Origin: Streptomyces sp. NBC_00306 | GTDB lineage: Bacteria; Actinomycetota; Actinomycetes; Streptomycetales; Streptomycetaceae | Direction: 5' to 3' | Assembly: GCF_036169555.1 (NCBI RefSeq) | Contig: NZ_CP108032.1 | Location: 5,642,001 to 5,706,000, forward strand | DNA length: 64,000 bases | Shown: positions 16,512 through 27,673 of the stretch, piece after piece | Layout: every line of letters begins with the position of its first letter | Position numbering within the stretch: the stretch's first letter is position 1 | The notes under the pieces: model-generated | Database searches by the model: none | Told to the model about the DNA's origin: nothing | The model's input: only the letters and a program-made list of their open reading frames with translations | Program-made: the position numbers and the translations under genes

Positions 16512-19144
16512 ACCGGCTCACCCAGAAGTCGCAGGAGGCTTTGCAGGAGGCTCAGACGATCGCCGGCCGGCTGAACCAGACCGAGGTCGACGGCGAGCAT
16601 CTGCTGCTCGCTCTTCTCGATCAGCCGGACGGGTTGATTCCACGGCTGTTCGATCAGGCGGGCGCCGATACCCGGGCGTTGCGTTCGGCGGTGTCCGCGG
16701 AGTTGGCGCGTCGGCCGAAAGTGACCGGTCCGGGTGCGAGTCCGGGTCAGGTGTTTGTCACGCAGCGGCTGGCGAAGCTGCTGGACGCGGCGGAGGAGGA
16801 GGCCAAGCGGCTGAAGGACGAGTATGTGTCGGTCGAGCATCTCGTGCTGGCGTTGGTCGATGAGGGGTCCGCGACCGGTGCGGGGCGTCTGCTTGCCGAG
16901 AACGGTGTGACGAAGGACGGTTTCCTGTCCGCGCTGACCCGTATCCGCGGGAATCAGCGGGTGACGTCGGCGACGCCCGAGGGCTCTTACGAGGCGCTGG
17001 AGAAGTACGGCCGTGACCTGGTGGCGGAGGCGCGGACGGGGAGGATGGATCCGGTGATCGGCCGTGACGAGGAGATCCGGCGTGTGATCCAGATCCTCAG
17101 CCGTAAGACGAAGAACAACCCCGTCCTGATCGGCGACCCGGGGGTGGGCAAGACCGCGATCGTGGAGGGTCTGGCGCAGCGGATCGTCCGCGGCGATGTG
17201 CCCGACGGGCTGCGCGACAGGACGATCTTCGCCCTTGACATGAGTTCGCTGGTGGCCGGTGCGAAGTACCGGGGTGAGTTCGAGGAACGTCTCCAGGCGG
17301 TGTTGAGTGAGGTCAAGGGCGGGGAGGGGCGGATCCTGCTGTTCATCGACGAACTCCACACCGTGGTCGGCGCGGGAGGCGGCGCGGAGGGCGCCATGGA
17401 CGCGGGCAACATGCTCAAGCCCATGCTGGCCCGCGGTGAGCTGCACATGATCGGCGCCACCACGCTGGAGGAGTACCGCAAGTACGTCGAGTCCGACGCG
17501 GCTCTCGAACGCCGCTTCCAGCAGGTCGTGGTGGACGAGCCGAGCGTCGAGGACACCGTCTCCATCCTGCGCGGACTGCGTGAACGCCTGGAGGTCTTCC
17601 ACGGCGTGAAGATCCAGGACACCGCGCTGGTCGCCGCCGCGACCCTCAGCCACCGCTACATCTCCGACCGTTTCCTTCCCGACAAGGCCATCGACCTGGT
17701 CGACGAGGCCTGCGCCCGGCTGCGGACCGAGATCGACTCCATGCCGGCCGAACTCGACTCGATCACCCGCCGGGTGACCCGGCTGGAGATCGAGGCGGCG
17801 GCACTGGAGAAGGAGAGCGATACCGCGAGCGCCAAACGCCTGGACGAACTGCGCCGCGAACTGTCCGACCTGCGCTCCGAGGCGGACGCGATGCACGCCC
17901 AGTGGGAGGCCGAACGCCAGGCCATCCGGCGCGTGCAGGAACTGCGGCAGGAACTGGAACAGGTCCGCCAGGACGCCGAGGAAGCCGAACGCACCTACGA
18001 CCTCAACCGCGCGGCCGAACTGCGCTACGGCCGACTCACCGAACTGGAACGGCGGCTGGCGGCCGAGGAGGAGGCACTCGCGGCCAAGCAGGGCGAGAGC
18101 CGGCTGCTGCGCGAGGTCGTCACCGAGGACGAGATCGCCGAGATCGTCGCCGCCTGGACGGGCATCCCCGTCACCCGCCTCCAGGAAGGCGAGCGCGACA
18201 AGCTGCTGCGACTGGACGAGATCCTCGGCGAGCGCGTGGTGGGCCAGGACGAGGCCGTCAAACTTGTCACCGACGCCATCATCCGCGCGCGCGCCGGCAT
18301 CCGCGACCCGCGGCGGCCCATCGGCTCGTTCGTCTTCCTCGGCCCCACCGGCGTCGGAAAGACCGAGCTGGCCAAGACACTCGCCGCCGCCCTGTTCGAC
18401 AGTGAGGAGAGCCTGATCCGCCTGGACATGAGCGAGTACCAGGAACGCCACACGGTGAGCCGGCTGGTCGGAGCGCCGCCCGGATACGTCGGCTACGAGG
18501 AGGGTGGTCAGCTCACCGAGGCGGTGCGCCGCAAGCCGTACTCCGTGGTCCTGTTCGACGAGGTGGAGAAGGCGCACGCCGATGTGTTCAACACCCTGCT
18601 CCAGGTCCTCGACGACGGCCGCATCACCGACGCCCAGGGCCGCACCGTCGACTTCCGCAACACGGTCGTCATCATGACGTCCAACCTCGGCTCGGCCTAT
18701 CTGCTGGACGGGGTGAGCGCCGACGGTGAGATCAAACCCGAGGCGCGGGCCCTGGTGATGGGCGAACTGCAGAGCCACTTCCGCCCTGAATTCCTCAACC
18801 GTATCGACGACGTCGTCCTGTTCAGGCCCCTGGGCATGGACCAGATCAAACACATCGTCGAGCTCCAGTTCGCCGATCTGCGCCGGCGCCTGGCCGAACG
18901 GCAGATCACCGTCCACCTCACCGGGCCCGCCGTCGAACTCATCGCCCAGCAGGGCTTCGACCCCGTCTACGGAGCCCGGCCGCTGCGCCGGTACATCTCC
19001 CACGAGGTCGAGACACTCATCGGCCGCGCCCTGATCCGCGGTGACGTGCAGGACGGATCGGAGATCCGGGTCGACGCCCACAACGGCGAACTGATGGTCA
19101 CCTACGGCGCGGCCGACCCCGCCGACGTGCAGAAAGCCGCGTGA
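16502..19144 (+). CDS. clpB: Disaggregase ClpB
   Basis: An 880-residue Hsp100 disaggregase. The GTG at 16502 is preferred over the ATG at 16508 because GAGGAGGGA ends seven bases before it; both are in frame and give MDMNRLTQKSQEALQEA. Domains are Clp-N repeats (1-150), AAA-1 with Walker A GDPGVGKT near residue 211 and LFIDELHTVVGAG, a long coiled-coil middle domain (about 400-520), and AAA-2 with GPTGVGKTELAK near 614. The middle domain marks it as ClpB rather than ClpC. It works with DnaK to pull apart aggregates, so sharing an operon with dnaK-grpE-cbpA is functionally coherent. Confidence 0.95.
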   Translation: MDMNRLTQKSQEALQEAQTIAGRLNQTEVDGEHLLLALLDQPDGLIPRLFDQAGADTRALRSAVSAELARRPKVTGPGASPGQVFVTQRLAKLLDAAEEEAKRLKDEYVSVEHLVLALVDEGSATGAGRLLAENGVTKDGFLSALTRIRGNQRVTSATPEGSYEALEKYGRDLVAEARTGRMDPVIGRDEEIRRVIQILSRKTKNNPVLIGDPGVGKTAIVEGLAQRIVRGDVPDGLRDRTIFALDMSSLVAGAKYRGEFEERLQAVLSEVKGGEGRILLFIDELHTVVGAGGGAEGAMDAGNMLKPMLARGELHMIGATTLEEYRKYVESDAALERRFQQVVVDEPSVEDTVSILRGLRERLEVFHGVKIQDTALVAAATLSHRYISDRFLPDKAIDLVDEACARLRTEIDSMPAELDSITRRVTRLEIEAAALEKESDTASAKRLDELRRELSDLRSEADAMHAQWEAERQAIRRVQELRQELEQVRQDAEEAERTYDLNRAAELRYGRLTELERRLAAEEEALAAKQGESRLLREVVTEDEIAEIVAAWTGIPVTRLQEGERDKLLRLDEILGERVVGQDEAVKLVTDAIIRARAGIRDPRRPIGSFVFLGPTGVGKTELAKTLAAALFDSEESLIRLDMSEYQERHTVSRLVGAPPGYVGYEEGGQLTEAVRRKPYSVVLFDEVEKAHADVFNTLLQVLDDGRITDAQGRTVDFRNTVVIMTSNLGSAYLLDGVSADGEIKPEARALVMGELQSHFRPEFLNRIDDVVLFRPLGMDQIKHIVELQFADLRRRLAERQITVHLTGPAVELIAQQGFDPVYGARPLRRYISHEVETLIGRALIRGDVQDGSEIRVDAHNGELMVTYGAADPADVQKAA

Positions 19145-19605
19145 ATCCGATGGCCGGCCAAGGGACCGCGACCAGGACCGCGACGGTCAACTGCACCGCC
19201 TGCGGCCACAAGAACCGGTTGCCGGCAGCCGCGCAGGGAACCCCCCGCTGCGGCAACTGCCGCTCACCGCTCCCCTGGATCACCGACGCCGGCGACGAGG
19301 ACTTCGCCGAGGTCGCGGAGAAGGCCACGCCGTTCGTCCTGGTGGATCTGTGGGCCACCTGGTGCGGACCGTGCCGCATGGTCAGCCCCGCTCTGGAGCA
19401 GGTCGCCCACGAACTCGCCGGCCGGATCAAACTCGTCAAGGTCGACGTCGACCAGGCCCCCCGCATCGCCCAACGGTTCCAGGTGCAGGCCGTACCCACC
19501 CTGCTCCTGCTCGACAACGGAGAGATGATCGCCCGCCAGGCCGGCGCGGCACCCGCCGCGACCCTGCGCACCTGGGTCGAGGAGACCATCGCCGGCCGCC
19601 GCTGA
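19141..19605 (+). CDS. Zinc-ribbon thioredoxin (TrxC/thioredoxin-2 type)
   Basis: A 154-residue thioredoxin with an N-terminal zinc ribbon (CTAC at 18-21, CGNC at 37-40) followed by a thioredoxin domain with the active site WCGPC (Cys75, Cys78) and the cis-Pro loop VPTL. This is the architecture of TrxC, which in E. coli resists oxidative stress and whose zinc site is redox-sensitive. The GTG start overlaps the clpB stop (GTGA); an ATG nine bases later is an alternative. Its position in the operon suggests that disulfide-damaged or aggregated proteins are the intended clients; that is inference. Confidence 0.93.
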   Translation: MNPMAGQGTATRTATVNCTACGHKNRLPAAAQGTPRCGNCRSPLPWITDAGDEDFAEVAEKATPFVLVDLWATWCGPCRMVSPALEQVAHELAGRIKLVKVDVDQAPRIAQRFQVQAVPTLLLLDNGEMIARQAGAAPAATLRTWVEETIAGRR

Positions 19606-19674
19606 CGGCCGGCGCCCCGAGAGGGGACGCCCCAGGGGGCCGCGAGCCCCATGGAGCACACAAGGAGGCAGCAC

Positions 19675-19878
19675 ATGAGCACACAACCCGAGTCGCAGCG
19701 GCCGTCACCCGGCGACGTGACGCCCGACGCGAGACTGCGCACCGGCGCCGAGGGCGAGGTGACCCCCGAGGACCTGGTGCTGGCTTCGGGACGGGACGTC
19801 ACCCCCGCGAACCTGAAGTGGGCGGAGCGCAAGATGGCCGAAGAAGGCACCGCGGCCGTCAACAAACTGCTTCCCTGA
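19675..19878 (+). CDS. Small conserved protein closing the chaperone operon
   Basis: A 67-residue hydrophilic protein without a signal peptide or membrane segment. The ATG at 19675 is chosen because AGGAGG lies seven bases upstream; an in-frame ATG at 19651 has no such site. The sequence has a Pro/Asp-rich first half and a compact second half reading VTPEDLVLASGRDVTPANLKW then AERKMAEEG and ending NKLLP. The alternating VTPxDLVLASGR/VTPANLKW pattern looks like two copies of a short helix-capping motif. I do not recognise a function. Codon use is typical of the neighbours. It may be a small adaptor or client-binding accessory of the operon. Confidence 0.7.
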   Translation: MSTQPESQRPSPGDVTPDARLRTGAEGEVTPEDLVLASGRDVTPANLKWAERKMAEEGTAAVNKLLP

Positions 19879-19939
19879 CCGACTGCGGCGGCGTCCGTCC
19901 ACGGCGGCATCCACCGGATACCACCGTGACCACACCGCC

Positions 19940-21805
19940 TCAGACCAGGCTGTCCCGCCACGCCCGGTGGAGGTCCGCGAACCGGCCCGTGCCCGCGACG
20001 AGATCGGCCGGAGCGCCGTCCTCGACGATCCGGCCGTGCTCCATCACGAGCACCCGGTCCGCGATCTCCACCGTGGACAGCCGGTGGGCGATCACCACGG
20101 CCGTACGCCCGTGCAGCACGGTGTCCATCGCCCGCTGCACCGCGCGTTCGCCCGGGATGTCCAGCGAGCTCGTCGCCTCGTCGAGGATCAGTACCGACGG
20201 GTCGGCGAGCAGCGCCCGGGCGAAGGCCACCAGCTGCCGCTGGCCGGCCGAGATGCGGCCGCCCCGCTTGCGGACGTCCGTGTCGTAGCCGTCCGGCAGG
20301 CTGCTGATGAAGTCGTGCGCGCCGATCGCCCGGGCCGCGCGCTCGATCTCCTCGCGGGTGGCATCGGGACGCCCCACGGCGATGTTCTCGGCGACCGTGC
20401 CGGAGAAGAGGAACGCCTCCTGGGTGACCATCACGACACCCCGCCGCAGGTCGGGCGTCGCCAGGTCGCGCAGATCGACGCCGTCGAGGAGGACTCTGCC
20501 GTCCGTCGGGTCGTAGAACCGGGCCAGCAGCTTGGCCAGCGTGGACTTTCCGGCACCCGTCGTGCCCACGACCGCGACGGTCTGGCCCGCGGGGATCGTC
20601 AGGTCGAAGCGGGGCAGTACCTCGCCGCCCGTGCGATAGGCGAAGCGCACCTCGTCGAACACGACCTCACGGCCCGGCCGGTCACCGGCGAGGGCGGGCA
20701 GCGGGCGGGGTGCCGCGGCCTGCGGGACCGACGGGGTCTGGGCGAGCAGGCCCGCGATCTTCTGGAGCGAAGCGGCCGCGGACTGGTACGAGTTGAGGAA
20801 CATGCCCAGGCGGTCGATCGGGTCGTAGAGCCGCCGCAGATACAGCACGGCCGCCGCCAGTACACCGAGTGCGAGCGTCCCGTCCGCGACCCGGTACGCA
20901 CCCCACAGCACGATCCCGGCGACAGCGGTGTTGGCGACGAGCCGCGAGCCGACGACATAGCGCGCCATCTCCAGGAGCGAGTCGCCGTTGATCCGGCCGT
21001 GGCGGTCGTTGAGCTGCCGGAAGGCGGCGTCGTTGGCCTGCTCGCGCCGGAACGCCCGTACCGGCCTGATGCCGTTCATCGTCTCGGCGAACTTCACGAT
21101 GACGGCGGCGATCGCGGTGGAGCGGCGGGCGAAGATGGCCCTGGCCCGGCGCTGGTAGAGCCGTACCAGCAGATACAGCGGGAAGAACGAGGCGACGGCC
21201 ACCCCGCCGAGCCCGAGGTCCAGCCACAGCAGCATCACGGAGATGAAGACGAAGGCGAGGATGACGTTGATGAGCTCCTGGAGCCCCTCGCCGAGCAGTT
21301 CGCGCAGCGACTCGACATCGGTGGTCGACCGGGAGATCAGCCGCCCCGAGGTGTAGCGCTCGTGGAAGTCGACGCTGAGGGCCTGCGCATGCCGGAAGAT
21401 ACGGCCGCGCAGATCCAGCAGGACGTCCTGGTTGACCCGGGCGGACGCCCGGATGAAGGAGTACTGGAGCAGCCCCGCGCCGAACGAGCAGACCGCGTAG
21501 CCGACGGCCACCAGGATCAGCGGGCCGTAGTCGTCGCGCCGGAAGGCCGGCACACCGCGGTCGATCGCGTACGCCACGAGCAGCGGCCCGGCCTGCACGG
21601 CGGCCTGCTGGAGCAGCAGGAGCAGGGCGACCCGCACGACGCGCGCCCGGTGCGGCGCGAGCAGCGACCGCAGCAGGGCGCCGGTCGCGCCCCTGGCCGT
21701 CGGAAGGTCGTCCCGGTCGAAGGGATCGCCCTCGGCGGAGGCGCCGCTTCCGCCGGCGGGACCGGTCCCGGCCCCGGCGGCGGTCGTCGTCGTGGTCGCG
21801 GTCAT
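19940..21805 (-). CDS. ABC exporter half-transporter, consensus ATP-site subunit
   Basis: A 621-residue fused membrane and ATPase protein of the B (MDR-like) exporter family. A disordered Thr/Gly/Ala-rich N-terminus of 45 residues precedes six membrane helices. The ATPase domain has Walker A GTTGAGKST, an altered signature RISAGQRQ instead of LSGGQ, Walker B VLILDEAT with the catalytic Glu, and switch His in VVIAHRLST. Its ATG overlaps the previous gene's stop by 4 bases. With that partner it should form a heterodimeric exporter. The substrate (drug, lipid or peptide) is not known. Confidence 0.92.
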   Translation of the reverse strand: MTATTTTTAAGAGTGPAGGSGASAEGDPFDRDDLPTARGATGALLRSLLAPHRARVVRVALLLLLQQAAVQAGPLLVAYAIDRGVPAFRRDDYGPLILVAVGYAVCSFGAGLLQYSFIRASARVNQDVLLDLRGRIFRHAQALSVDFHERYTSGRLISRSTTDVESLRELLGEGLQELINVILAFVFISVMLLWLDLGLGGVAVASFFPLYLLVRLYQRRARAIFARRSTAIAAVIVKFAETMNGIRPVRAFRREQANDAAFRQLNDRHGRINGDSLLEMARYVVGSRLVANTAVAGIVLWGAYRVADGTLALGVLAAAVLYLRRLYDPIDRLGMFLNSYQSAAASLQKIAGLLAQTPSVPQAAAPRPLPALAGDRPGREVVFDEVRFAYRTGGEVLPRFDLTIPAGQTVAVVGTTGAGKSTLAKLLARFYDPTDGRVLLDGVDLRDLATPDLRRGVVMVTQEAFLFSGTVAENIAVGRPDATREEIERAARAIGAHDFISSLPDGYDTDVRKRGGRISAGQRQLVAFARALLADPSVLILDEATSSLDIPGERAVQRAMDTVLHGRTAVVIAHRLSTVEIADRVLVMEHGRIVEDGAPADLVAGTGRFADLHRAWRDSLV

Positions 21806-23649
21806 CGTGCGCTCTCCTCACTGAGCCGGTCGTCGAAGGCGTGGGCCTCGTGGGAGGACTGCGCGCCGTCGGTGCCGGGAGCCGCGCTGTCGCCCCCCGA
21901 CATCAGCCAGGCGTACTCCGCGTTCGTACGCAGCAGTTCGTGGTGCGTGCCCACCGCGGCGATCCGTCCCCCCGACAGCAGCGCCACCCGGTCGGCCAGC
22001 AGCACCGTGGAGGGCCGGTGGGCGACCACCAGGGCCGTCGTGTCCTGGAGAACCCGCCGCAGCGCGGCCTCCACCAGTGCCTCCGTGTGGACGTCCAGCG
22101 CCGACAGCGGGTCGTCCAGCACCAGGAAGCGGGGGCGGCCGACCACCGCACGGGCCAGGGCGAGCCGCTGGCGCTGACCGCCCGACAGGCTCAGCCCCTG
22201 TTCCCCGACCTGGGTGTCCCAGCCGTGCGGGAGGGACGCCACGAAGCCGGCCTGTGCCACCTCCAGTGCCCGCTCCAGCTCCGGTGCGCCCGCGCCGTCC
22301 GTGCCCATCAGGACGTTCTCGCCGACGCTCGCCGAGAAGAGGGTCGGCTCCTCGAAGGCCACCGACACCAGCTCCCGCAGCCGTTCGCGCGGCATCGCGG
22401 CGACGTCCTCGCCGTCGAGCGTGATCCGGCCGCCCGTGACCTCGTGCAGCCGGGGGACGAGCGCGGTCAGCGTGGTCTTCCCGCTGCCGGTCCCGCCGAC
22501 CAGGGCCATCGTCTCGCCGGGCCGCACCCGCAGATCGATACGCGCGAGCACCGGTGGGGCGTCGGCCGCCGCGTCCGGGTAGCGGAACTCGACGCCCTCG
22601 AAACACAGTCCCTCCCCGCCGGCGGCCGGCGGACCCGACTCGGTGAGCACCTCCGACTCGCTCTCGGCGTCCATCACCTCGAAGAACCGCTCGGTCGCCG
22701 TGGCCGCCTCCTGGCTCATCGCCAGCAGGAAACCGATCGACTCCACGGGCCAGCGCAGCGCCAGCGCCGTCGACAGGAACGCCACCAGGGTGCCCGCCGA
22801 CAGACCGCCGTCCGCGACCTGGACCGTGCCGAGCACCAGCGCGGCGCCGATGGTGATCTCGGGGATGGTGGTGATCAGGGCCCAGATCCCGGCCAGCAGC
22901 CGGGCCTTGCCCAGCTCGGTCCCGCGCAGTCGCTGCGAGAGCTCGCGGAAGGCGAGCGCCTGGCTGCGGTGGCGGCCGAAGCCCTTGATGATGCGGATGC
23001 CGAGGACGCTCTCCTCGACCACCGTCGTCAGATCGCCGACCTGGTCCTGTGCCCGTCGGGCGACGACGGCGTAGCGCGACTCGAAGTACGAACAGAGCAC
23101 GACCAGCGGCACGATCGGCGCCGTCAGCACCAGCCCGAGGGTCCAGTCCTGGCCCAGCAGGATCACATAGCCGACCAGGATCGTCGTCGCGTTGACGAGC
23201 AGGAAGGTCAGCGGGAAGGCGAGGAACATCCGCAGCAGCATCAGGTCGGTGGTGCCCCGGGAGAGCAACTGCCCCGACGCCCAGCGGTCGTGGAAGGCCA
23301 CCGGCAGCCGCTGGAGATGCCGGTAGAGATCGGCGCGCATCGACGCCTCGACCCCGGCCAGCGGCCGGGCCACCAGCCACCGCCGGAAGCCGAACAGCAC
23401 GGCCTCGGCGATCCCGAGCAGCAGCAGGGCGAACGCCCCGAGCCACACCCCGCCGGGATCGCGGTCCGCCACCGGGCCGTCCACGATCCACTTCAGGACG
23501 AGCGGGATGACCAGGCCGAGACAGGAGGCGACGACGGCGATGAAAGCCGCGCTGAACAGACGCGTTCGCACCGGTCGTACGTAGGGCCACAACCGCAGCA
23601 GCGAACGCACGGCTGACCGGTCCTCGGTGGCTGCATGTGGTGTCGACAT
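21802..23649 (-). CDS. ABC exporter half-transporter, degenerate ATP-site subunit
   Basis: A 615-residue partner of the preceding exporter half. It has six membrane helices, then an ATPase domain with Walker A GGTGSGKTT and a canonical LSGGQRQR signature, but Walker B FLVLDDPLSALD has Asp where the catalytic Glu should be. In TM287/288-type heterodimers the site built from an Asp-containing Walker B and the partner's altered signature does not hydrolyse ATP. Here the partner has ISAGQ, so the pair fits that scheme. The switch His (VVAHRPST) is kept. No good Shine-Dalgarno precedes the ATG. Confidence 0.92.
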   Translation of the reverse strand: MSTPHAATEDRSAVRSLLRLWPYVRPVRTRLFSAAFIAVVASCLGLVIPLVLKWIVDGPVADRDPGGVWLGAFALLLLGIAEAVLFGFRRWLVARPLAGVEASMRADLYRHLQRLPVAFHDRWASGQLLSRGTTDLMLLRMFLAFPLTFLLVNATTILVGYVILLGQDWTLGLVLTAPIVPLVVLCSYFESRYAVVARRAQDQVGDLTTVVEESVLGIRIIKGFGRHRSQALAFRELSQRLRGTELGKARLLAGIWALITTIPEITIGAALVLGTVQVADGGLSAGTLVAFLSTALALRWPVESIGFLLAMSQEAATATERFFEVMDAESESEVLTESGPPAAGGEGLCFEGVEFRYPDAAADAPPVLARIDLRVRPGETMALVGGTGSGKTTLTALVPRLHEVTGGRITLDGEDVAAMPRERLRELVSVAFEEPTLFSASVGENVLMGTDGAGAPELERALEVAQAGFVASLPHGWDTQVGEQGLSLSGGQRQRLALARAVVGRPRFLVLDDPLSALDVHTEALVEAALRRVLQDTTALVVAHRPSTVLLADRVALLSGGRIAAVGTHHELLRTNAEYAWLMSGGDSAAPGTDGAQSSHEAHAFDDRLSEESAR

Positions 23650-23759
23650 CAGGGGTGAGCCTACGGTTCACCACTGACAGCGCTCACCCGAATTACCGGC
23701 CACGCACCGACGGCCGGTGCCCCGTGCACCCATCTCCAGGACGCCCCGCCGCGGCCCCC

Positions 23760-26045
<2,286 letters not shown>

Positions 26046-26203
26046 CTGCCGGCCTCCCGCGGCTCGTCGGGCCACGTCCCCCGGCGGTCACGGAGTCCCG
26101 GCCGTGACGCCCCGCGCGTGGTCCTCCCACCTGTTCTTCCCTCGCTGCTGATGTCCCAACATGACCCCCGCCCACGTTTCCCCTGGAGGGGCGCGGTCGT
26201 TGG

Positions 26204-27421
26204 GTGGTCGTGAGACACGTACTGAAGCGGGCCGGGCGAGGCATGGCCGTTGCCCTGACATGCGCAGGACTGATGGCCGGGCTCTCCGGCTGCACCGGCG
26301 GGGCGTTCGACATCAGCAGCAAGCCGCGATCTCCCGGGGAGGCCATTCGGGTGATTCCCGAGGACGGCGCCAAGGGGGTGGATCCGAAGGGGCCGCTCGA
26401 AGTGAAACTGCGCAGCGGACGGCTCGAACGGGTCACCGTGACGCAGATCGAGGACGAGGCGCCGACCGAGGTCCCCGGCCGGATCTCGGACGACGGTCTG
26501 CGGTGGAAGCCCGACGACGGCGCCCGGCTCGGCCTCGCGGCCAAGTACAGCGTCGACGTCCTGGCCCTCGACGGCCACGGCCGGCGCTCGGCCCGGCACA
26601 CCACCTTCACCACCGAGGTCCCCGACCGCCGTTTCATCGGCTACTTCAAACCGGAGAACCGGGCGACGGTGGGCACCGGCATGATCGTCTCCTTCGACTT
26701 CAACAAGGAGATCCGCAACCGGGAGGCCGTGGAGCGGGCCATCCGGATCACCTCCGAGCCGCCGGTCGAGATCGCGGGCCACTGGTTCGGCAAGGACCGG
26801 CTCGACTTCCGGCCGCGCGAGTACTGGAAGCCGGGCACGAAGGTCACGGTCGATCTGCGGCTGCGCGATGTCCAGGCGGCGCCGCACTCCTACGGCATCC
26901 AGCAGAAGAAGGTCTCCTTCACCATCGGCCGCTCCCAGGTCTCCGTGGTCGACGCGGAGGCCAAGACGATGGAGGTACGGCGGGACGACCAGGTCCTCGC
27001 GACCGTGCCGATCACCGCGGGGGCGCCCAAGTCCACGACGTACAACGGGAAGATGGTCGTCAGCGAGCTCCACGACGTGACGCGGATGGACGGCAGGACC
27101 GTCGGCTACGGCGGCGAGTACGACATCAAGGACGTGCCGCACGCGATGCGGCTGACCGACTCCGGCACCTTCCTGCACGGCAACTACTGGGCCGCGCCGG
27201 AGACGTTCGGCTCGACCAACGTCAGCCACGGCTGTGTCGGTCTGCGGGACGTGAAGGGCGGCAGCTCGGACACCCCGGCCGGCTGGTTCTTCGACCGGAC
27301 GCTGATCGGCGACGTGGTCGAGGTGGTGAACTCGTCCGACAAGCAGGTCGATCCCGGCAACGGGCTCAGCGGCTGGAACCTCGACTGGAAGCAGTGGAAG
27401 GCAGGTTCCGCGCTGCGCTGA
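26204..27421 (+). CDS. L,D-transpeptidase lipoprotein (first of two)
   Basis: A 405-residue cell-wall crosslinking enzyme anchored as a lipoprotein: lipobox LSGC near residue 30. Two Ig-like domains follow (about 45-145 and 145-255), then a YkuD domain with HGNYW and SHGCVGLRD, whose Cys forms the acyl-enzyme. The layout matches mycobacterial LdtMt2. It makes 3-3 crosslinks between diaminopimelate residues outside the membrane. The start codon is uncertain: GTG at 26204 and 26210 are both possible, and GGAGGG lies 13 or more bases upstream. The next gene is a paralogue. Confidence 0.93.
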   Translation: MVVRHVLKRAGRGMAVALTCAGLMAGLSGCTGGAFDISSKPRSPGEAIRVIPEDGAKGVDPKGPLEVKLRSGRLERVTVTQIEDEAPTEVPGRISDDGLRWKPDDGARLGLAAKYSVDVLALDGHGRRSARHTTFTTEVPDRRFIGYFKPENRATVGTGMIVSFDFNKEIRNREAVERAIRITSEPPVEIAGHWFGKDRLDFRPREYWKPGTKVTVDLRLRDVQAAPHSYGIQQKKVSFTIGRSQVSVVDAEAKTMEVRRDDQVLATVPITAGAPKSTTYNGKMVVSELHDVTRMDGRTVGYGGEYDIKDVPHAMRLTDSGTFLHGNYWAAPETFGSTNVSHGCVGLRDVKGGSSDTPAGWFFDRTLIGDVVEVVNSSDKQVDPGNGLSGWNLDWKQWKAGSALR

Positions 27422-27673
27422 CCCCTGCGGCCCGGGCACAGCCCCCACGGCTCGCGCCCCCGCGGCCCCGCACAGCCTTCACGGTGTGCGCGGCCCGCAC
27501 CCCGCACGGCCTGCACCCCATCCCCCGAGCCCGGCCAACACGTTGGGACTGAACGGTGACAATCGCGGGAAGATTCAACAACCCGCGGTGTGATTATCTA
27601 GCGAAGTGCGTGCGTGAGGCGCGCGGGGGTGCGGGCCGTGGCGGGGCCAGGCCGTGCGAGGGGAGAGACCGTG

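Noticed and set aside
16403..19081. Antisense open frame of about 890 codons opposite clpB
   Set aside because: It mirrors the clpB codon pattern and has no family resemblance or ribosome site.
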